Notes under the pieces: generated by a model
The model's database searches: none
Seen by the model: only the letters and a program-made list of their open reading frames with translations
What the model was told of the DNA's origin: nothing
Shown here: piece by piece, positions 4,692 through 6,832 of the stretch
Position numbering within the stretch: position 1 is the first letter of the stretch
How the letters are laid out: each line of letters opens with the position of its first letter
Made by a program: the position numbers and the translations under genes
DNA from: Acidobacteriota bacterium
Lineage (GTDB): Bacteria; Acidobacteriota; Terriglobia; UBA7540
Direction of reading: 5' to 3'
Assembly: GCA_003224635.1 (NCBI GenBank)
Contig: QHZK01000297.1
Span: forward strand, 1-6,832
Length of the DNA: 6,832 nt

Positions 4692-6101
4692 TCAGCCGGC
4701 CGTCCTCGGTCCCGTGCGGCGGGCAAGGCGCATCAGTCCGTCGTAGGCGGCATACTTGTATGCTTCGCTCCGCGTTGGGACGGCGAACGTCGCGTCGATG
4801 AAGCGGTCGATCGTGCCGCCCTCGTGCATCACGAACTGCCCGATATGGACGAGCTCGCTGGCGAGCTCTCCGACGATATGCACTCCCAAGAGCGTCTTAT
4901 CCGGCACCTGGAACAGGAGCTTCAAGAGGCCGTCCGGGAGCCCCGAGATCCGGGCTTTCGCGTTCGTGCCGAAGGAGGATCGGCCTACCTCGTGGGCGAT
5001 CCCGGAGGCGCGCGCCTGCTCCTCCGTGAGGCCGACCCAGGCGGCCTCGGGGATCGAGAAAACATAGCTCGGCCGGAAGCGGTCGGTTTCCTTCTTATAT
5101 TCGAAGCCGAAGGCGTGGCAAACCGCAACCCGTGCTTGCTCCATCGCCATGGACGCGAGACCGAGGGGACCGATCACGTCGCCGGCGGCGAACACTCCCG
5201 GAGCGGTGGTCGCGTACCGGTCGTCCACACGGACCCAGCCGGCGGAGTCGATTTCGACTCCGGCTTCCGCCAGTCCCAGGCCCTCGATTTGGGGACGGCG
5301 GCCGGCGGCGACCAAAATCTTCTGGGCCCGGAGGGTGCGCCCGTCGGCGAGCCTGGCCTCGAGCGCACCGCCTTCGCGCGCGACGCCGCACACGGAAACC
5401 ATGGGGATCACGCGGATCCCCATGGAGTTGAAGGACTCGGCGAGGACCCGCGCCATCTCGACGTCGAGCGCCGGGAGCAGGTGGTTGCCGGCATCCACGA
5501 CGGTCACCTGCACGCCGAGCCCGGCGAAGATCGACGCGTACTCGCAGCCTAAGGAGCCGCCGCCGATGACGAGCATCGATTCCGGCGCCCGCCCGATTTC
5601 GAGGATGCTCTCCGAGTCATGCACGTCGGGGTCGTCCATGGGTATACCGGGCGGATGCCTGGGTCTCGACCCGGAGGCGAGCAGCACGACGTCGGCCTCG
5701 ATCACGATCCGCTCACCTCCTACTTTCTCGACCTCCACACGCCGACCAGGGAGGAAGCGCGCACGGCCTCGAATGCGCTCGATGCCGTGGCGCACCAGGT
5801 TGCGCTCCACGGCCTTGGTCATGAACTCCGAGACCTCGAGCTTTCGAGCCATGAGCCGGCGCCACGAGTCCTGCGCGCTCGCTGGTGGCACGCCGATCGC
5901 GCTCTGGCCGAGGCCCCAGAGGTAGATGGCTCCCTCGCGTAGGGTTTTGGTTGGAATCCCGGCCGTGCTCACCGCGATCCCACCCGGCCGGGGATTGGGA
6001 TCGAGGACGGCGACGCGCTTTCCGAAGTAGGCGGCCTGCGCCGCTCCCTTCTCGCCGGCCGGACCGGCGCCGAGCACGACTAGGTCGTACTTCGCCGCCA
6101 T
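4692..6101 (-). CDS. SthA-like pyridine nucleotide flavoprotein (soluble transhydrogenase family), redox cysteines absent
   Basis: This 469-aa FAD protein of the disulphide-reductase superfamily is closest by recall to soluble NAD(P) transhydrogenase (SthA/UdhA), which moves hydride between NADH and NADPH. Features: FAD Rossmann motif GAGPAG (11-16); GGIAVSTAGIPTK (40-52) where the redox-disulphide motif normally sits; SGSRP (143-147); the SthA-like HDSESIL (161-167); second Rossmann GGGSLGCE (180-187) followed by YASIF; the FAD-contacting AAGD (305-308); and a dimerisation domain with GIHV-like LLGVHIVGELASELVHIGQ and FAVPTRSEAYKYAA. Both active-site cysteines are replaced (Ala43, Gly48) and the C-terminal catalytic His is gone, so it cannot be a lipoamide or glutathione reductase. 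Asp203 at the end of the second beta strand suggests NAD(H) at that site. It is the middle gene of the operon, starting 13 nt after the cupin stop. Transhydrogenation is inferred, not certain. Confidence 0.87.
   Translation of the reverse strand: MAAKYDLVVLGAGPAGEKGAAQAAYFGKRVAVLDPNPRPGGIAVSTAGIPTKTLREGAIYLWGLGQSAIGVPPASAQDSWRRLMARKLEVSEFMTKAVERNLVRHGIERIRGRARFLPGRRVEVEKVGGERIVIEADVVLLASGSRPRHPPGIPMDDPDVHDSESILEIGRAPESMLVIGGGSLGCEYASIFAGLGVQVTVVDAGNHLLPALDVEMARVLAESFNSMGIRVIPMVSVCGVAREGGALEARLADGRTLRAQKILVAAGRRPQIEGLGLAEAGVEIDSAGWVRVDDRYATTAPGVFAAGDVIGPLGLASMAMEQARVAVCHAFGFEYKKETDRFRPSYVFSIPEAAWVGLTEEQARASGIAHEVGRSSFGTNAKARISGLPDGLLKLLFQVPDKTLLGVHIVGELASELVHIGQFVMHEGGTIDRFIDATFAVPTRSEAYKYAAYDGLMRLARRTGPRTAG
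5399..5425. repeat. Perfect 11-bp inverted repeat inside the SthA-like gene
   Basis: CCATGGGGATC and GATCCCCATGG flank a 5-nt centre (ACGCG). The arms fall in the codons for residues ~226-235 (SMGIRVIPMV) of the flavoprotein and would form a strong hairpin in the leftward mRNA. Each arm carries a CCATGG hexamer. The protein segment is an ordinary beta strand of the NAD domain, so the repeat may be a coding coincidence. Confidence 0.8.
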
Positions 6102-6114
6102 GCGCGCGTCTGGC

Positions 6115-6531
6115 TCACCAGGCCTGGCTTCCGCTCTGGCCGGATAACGGTCGCACGCCGGGAGCCGAAGGGTTCTCGAAGAGCGTGCCGCGCATGCTCG
6201 CCGAGAAGGAGCAGACGTAAAGAACCGGCTCCCAGCCCTTGTTCGCGACCTCGTGCTTGACGCCCTGCGGGATGTAGAGCGTCTGCCCAGGCCCGATCTT
6301 CAAGTCCCGATCGCCTAGGCGCACGTCGCACTCGCCTTGGAGCATGAACACGATCTCCTCCGCGGCTGTGTGCCAGTGCTCGGGGTTGGTTTTCCCGGGA
6401 AGGATATGCACAAGCCCAAAGCTCTGCTCACAGCCCGGGTCCAGGTCATTGTTGGCGACCCACTTGACCCCTCCCCACTCGTAAACGACAGGCTCAATGT
6501 CCTTGGTCTCGGTGATTATGCACTCCAGCAT
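6115..6531 (-). CDS. Small single-domain cupin metalloprotein
   Basis: This 138-aa cytoplasmic protein has one conserved beta-barrel cupin (Cupin_2 type). Both canonical motifs are perfect. Motif 1, G(X)5HxH(X)4E(X)6G, is Gly46-His52-His54-Glu59-Gly66. Motif 2, G(X)5PxG(X)2H(X)3N, is Gly82-Pro88-Gly90-His93-Asn97. His52, His54, Glu59 and His93 should bind a divalent metal (Fe, Mn, Ni or Zn). Such small cupins include dioxygenases, isomerases, decarboxylases and sugar-binding proteins, and the exact reaction cannot be read from the sequence. The ATG at 6531 is fixed by a near-perfect Shine-Dalgarno at 6537-6545 (AAAGGAGGT on the minus strand, 5 nt away). It is the first gene of the three-gene leftward operon, 13 nt before the SthA-like gene. 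The C-terminal ~30 residues (FENPSAPGVRPLSGQSGSQAW) look like a flexible tail. Confidence 0.88.
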   Translation of the reverse strand: MLECIITETKDIEPVVYEWGGVKWVANNDLDPGCEQSFGLVHILPGKTNPEHWHTAAEEIVFMLQGECDVRLGDRDLKIGPGQTLYIPQGVKHEVANKGWEPVLYVCSFSASMRGTLFENPSAPGVRPLSGQSGSQAW

Positions 6532-6536
6532 TGGGT

Positions 6537-6545
6537 ACCTCCTTT
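6537..6545 (-). promoter_or_regulatory. Strong ribosome binding site of the cupin gene
   Basis: On the minus strand this reads AAAGGAGGT, a near-perfect anti-Shine-Dalgarno complement, 5 nt before the ATG at 6531. It is the strongest initiation signal of the operon; the two downstream genes have weaker sites and probably depend on coupling. Confidence 0.75.
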
Positions 6546-6625
6546 CGGGTCGAGAGTGAAATTGGCGGTCGTCTGGCGCCCTCCATCCGGCCGCTGCAGG
6601 AGGGAAAGCATCCTGCCTGGTCGAG

Positions 6626-6654
6626 ACTGTAGCGCATTCTATCGCCGCTTACAA
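6626..6654 (-). promoter_or_regulatory. Possible promoter of the cupin operon
   Basis: On the minus strand TTGTAA (6654-6649) and TACAGT (6631-6626) are separated by 17 bp, each matching four of six sigma70 consensus bases. Transcription would begin about 90 nt before the cupin ATG. The boxes are only moderate; an alternative -10-like TAAAAT is nearby. Confidence 0.33.
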
Positions 6655-6725
6655 TTTTATCGAAGAGAGAAACGAGGATAAGCCCAATTATTGAAATCGT
6701 GGAAGCTCTTGGATTAGTCTAGCGT

Positions 6726-6745
6726 CATGCCTGTCCCCTTTTTCT
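6726..6745. repeat. Possible remnant of a REP-like repeat
   Basis: The stretch around 6726-6745 reads on the minus strand as a G/A-rich run followed by GGGGACAGGCATG. Similar 'aaaggggacaggca' strings recur in many bacterial genomes near REP-associated tyrosine transposases. Only one copy is in this window and no hairpin or transposase is visible, so this is a resemblance from memory, not a proof. Confidence 0.2.
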
Positions 6746-6803
6746 CCTTCGGTTAGGATGCGGCCGTTGCTGAAAATGTAGCGGCTCAACGATGGGGTGA
6801 CTC

Positions 6804-6832
6804 ATGCTTGATTATGACTATGAACTGGTTGT
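6804..6832 (+). CDS. Start of a rightward gene, possibly a Rossmann-fold flavoprotein (partial)
   Basis: An ATG at 6804, preceded by a purine-rich GGGGTGA at 6794-6800, opens a frame that reads MLDYDYELV and runs off the window. A short acidic/aromatic leader followed by a hydrophobic beta strand is how many pyridine-nucleotide oxidoreductases begin ('.YDYDLVVIGxGPxG'), so a second FAD/NAD(P) enzyme is plausible. Nine codons are far too few to prove it. It would be divergent from the cupin operon, across a 272-bp gap from the cupin ATG. Confidence 0.4.

Larger units (their letters stand above)
6546..6803. other. Divergent intergenic/regulatory region
   Basis: This 258-bp stretch has no convincing gene. 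It should hold the promoter for the leftward cupin operon and possibly one for the rightward gene starting at 6804. Its middle part (about 6640-6720) is AT-richer than the genes beside it. Rightward and leftward frames crossing it lack good starts and family features. Confidence 0.5.

Noticed and set aside
4682..4726. TTG at 4726 as start of the SIP gene
   Set aside because: It would overlap the SthA-like gene by 35 bp and add non-conserved residues; ATG 4681 has a GAGGT site at good spacing.
4692..6101. Dihydrolipoyl dehydrogenase or mercuric reductase
   Set aside because: The redox CxxxxC is replaced by Ala43 and Gly48 and the C-terminal catalytic His is missing; the HDSESIL and EAYKYAA segments fit SthA better.

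Overview
The window comes from a GC-rich bacterium that is probably Gram-negative and at least partly anaerobic. The Gram-negative inference rests on a periplasm-facing Cache protein beside a two-pass adenylate cyclase; the anaerobic one rests on a tungsten/molybdenum aldehyde:ferredoxin oxidoreductase. The organism cannot be named from the sequence. Methylomirabilota/Rokubacteria-like, desulfobacterial or betaproteobacterial lineages are only guesses. No rRNA, tRNA, CRISPR array or intact transposase was seen.

Layout, left to right. (1) 2-859 (+): the C-terminal ~285 residues of an AOR-family oxidoreductase, followed by an overlapping 63-aa helical protein of unknown function (829-1020). (2) 1021-1250: a gap that grades from GC-rich to AT-rich and holds a weak promoter and a strong Shine-Dalgarno. 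(3) 1251-2073 (+): an AT-richer patch with two versions of one Cache-domain gene. The first (1251-1436) is a 61-aa truncated copy that has lost exactly the signal-peptide codons. The second (1591-2073) is complete and secreted. They share a 137-bp direct repeat with one mismatch. (4) 2143-3870 (+): a membrane-bound class IIIb adenylate cyclase (two TM helices, periplasmic helical sensor, HAMP, cyclase domain, short C-terminal TPR-like tail), just downstream of the Cache gene and possibly co-transcribed with it. (5) 3871-3985: a convergent gap with no recognisable gene or terminator. (6) 6531-3986 (-): a compact three-gene operon read leftward: a small metal-binding cupin, a SthA-like pyridine-nucleotide flavoprotein without the redox cysteines, and a siderophore-interacting-protein (SIP) type FAD reductase. 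Gaps are 13 and 10 nt. (7) 6546-6803: a divergent regulatory region. At the right edge an ATG at 6804 opens a rightward frame (MLDYDYELV) that may be the start of another Rossmann flavoprotein.

How the genes may work together. The Cache protein and the cyclase look like a ligand-sensing cAMP signalling pair. The minus-strand operon looks like a redox module in which two FAD/NAD(P)H-type proteins accompany a cupin metalloprotein. No single pathway linking the modules can be proven from the sequence. The most unusual points are the signal-peptide-less duplicate of the Cache gene, the three-gene redox operon with its cysteine-free transhydrogenase-like protein, and a perfect 11-bp inverted repeat inside that gene.
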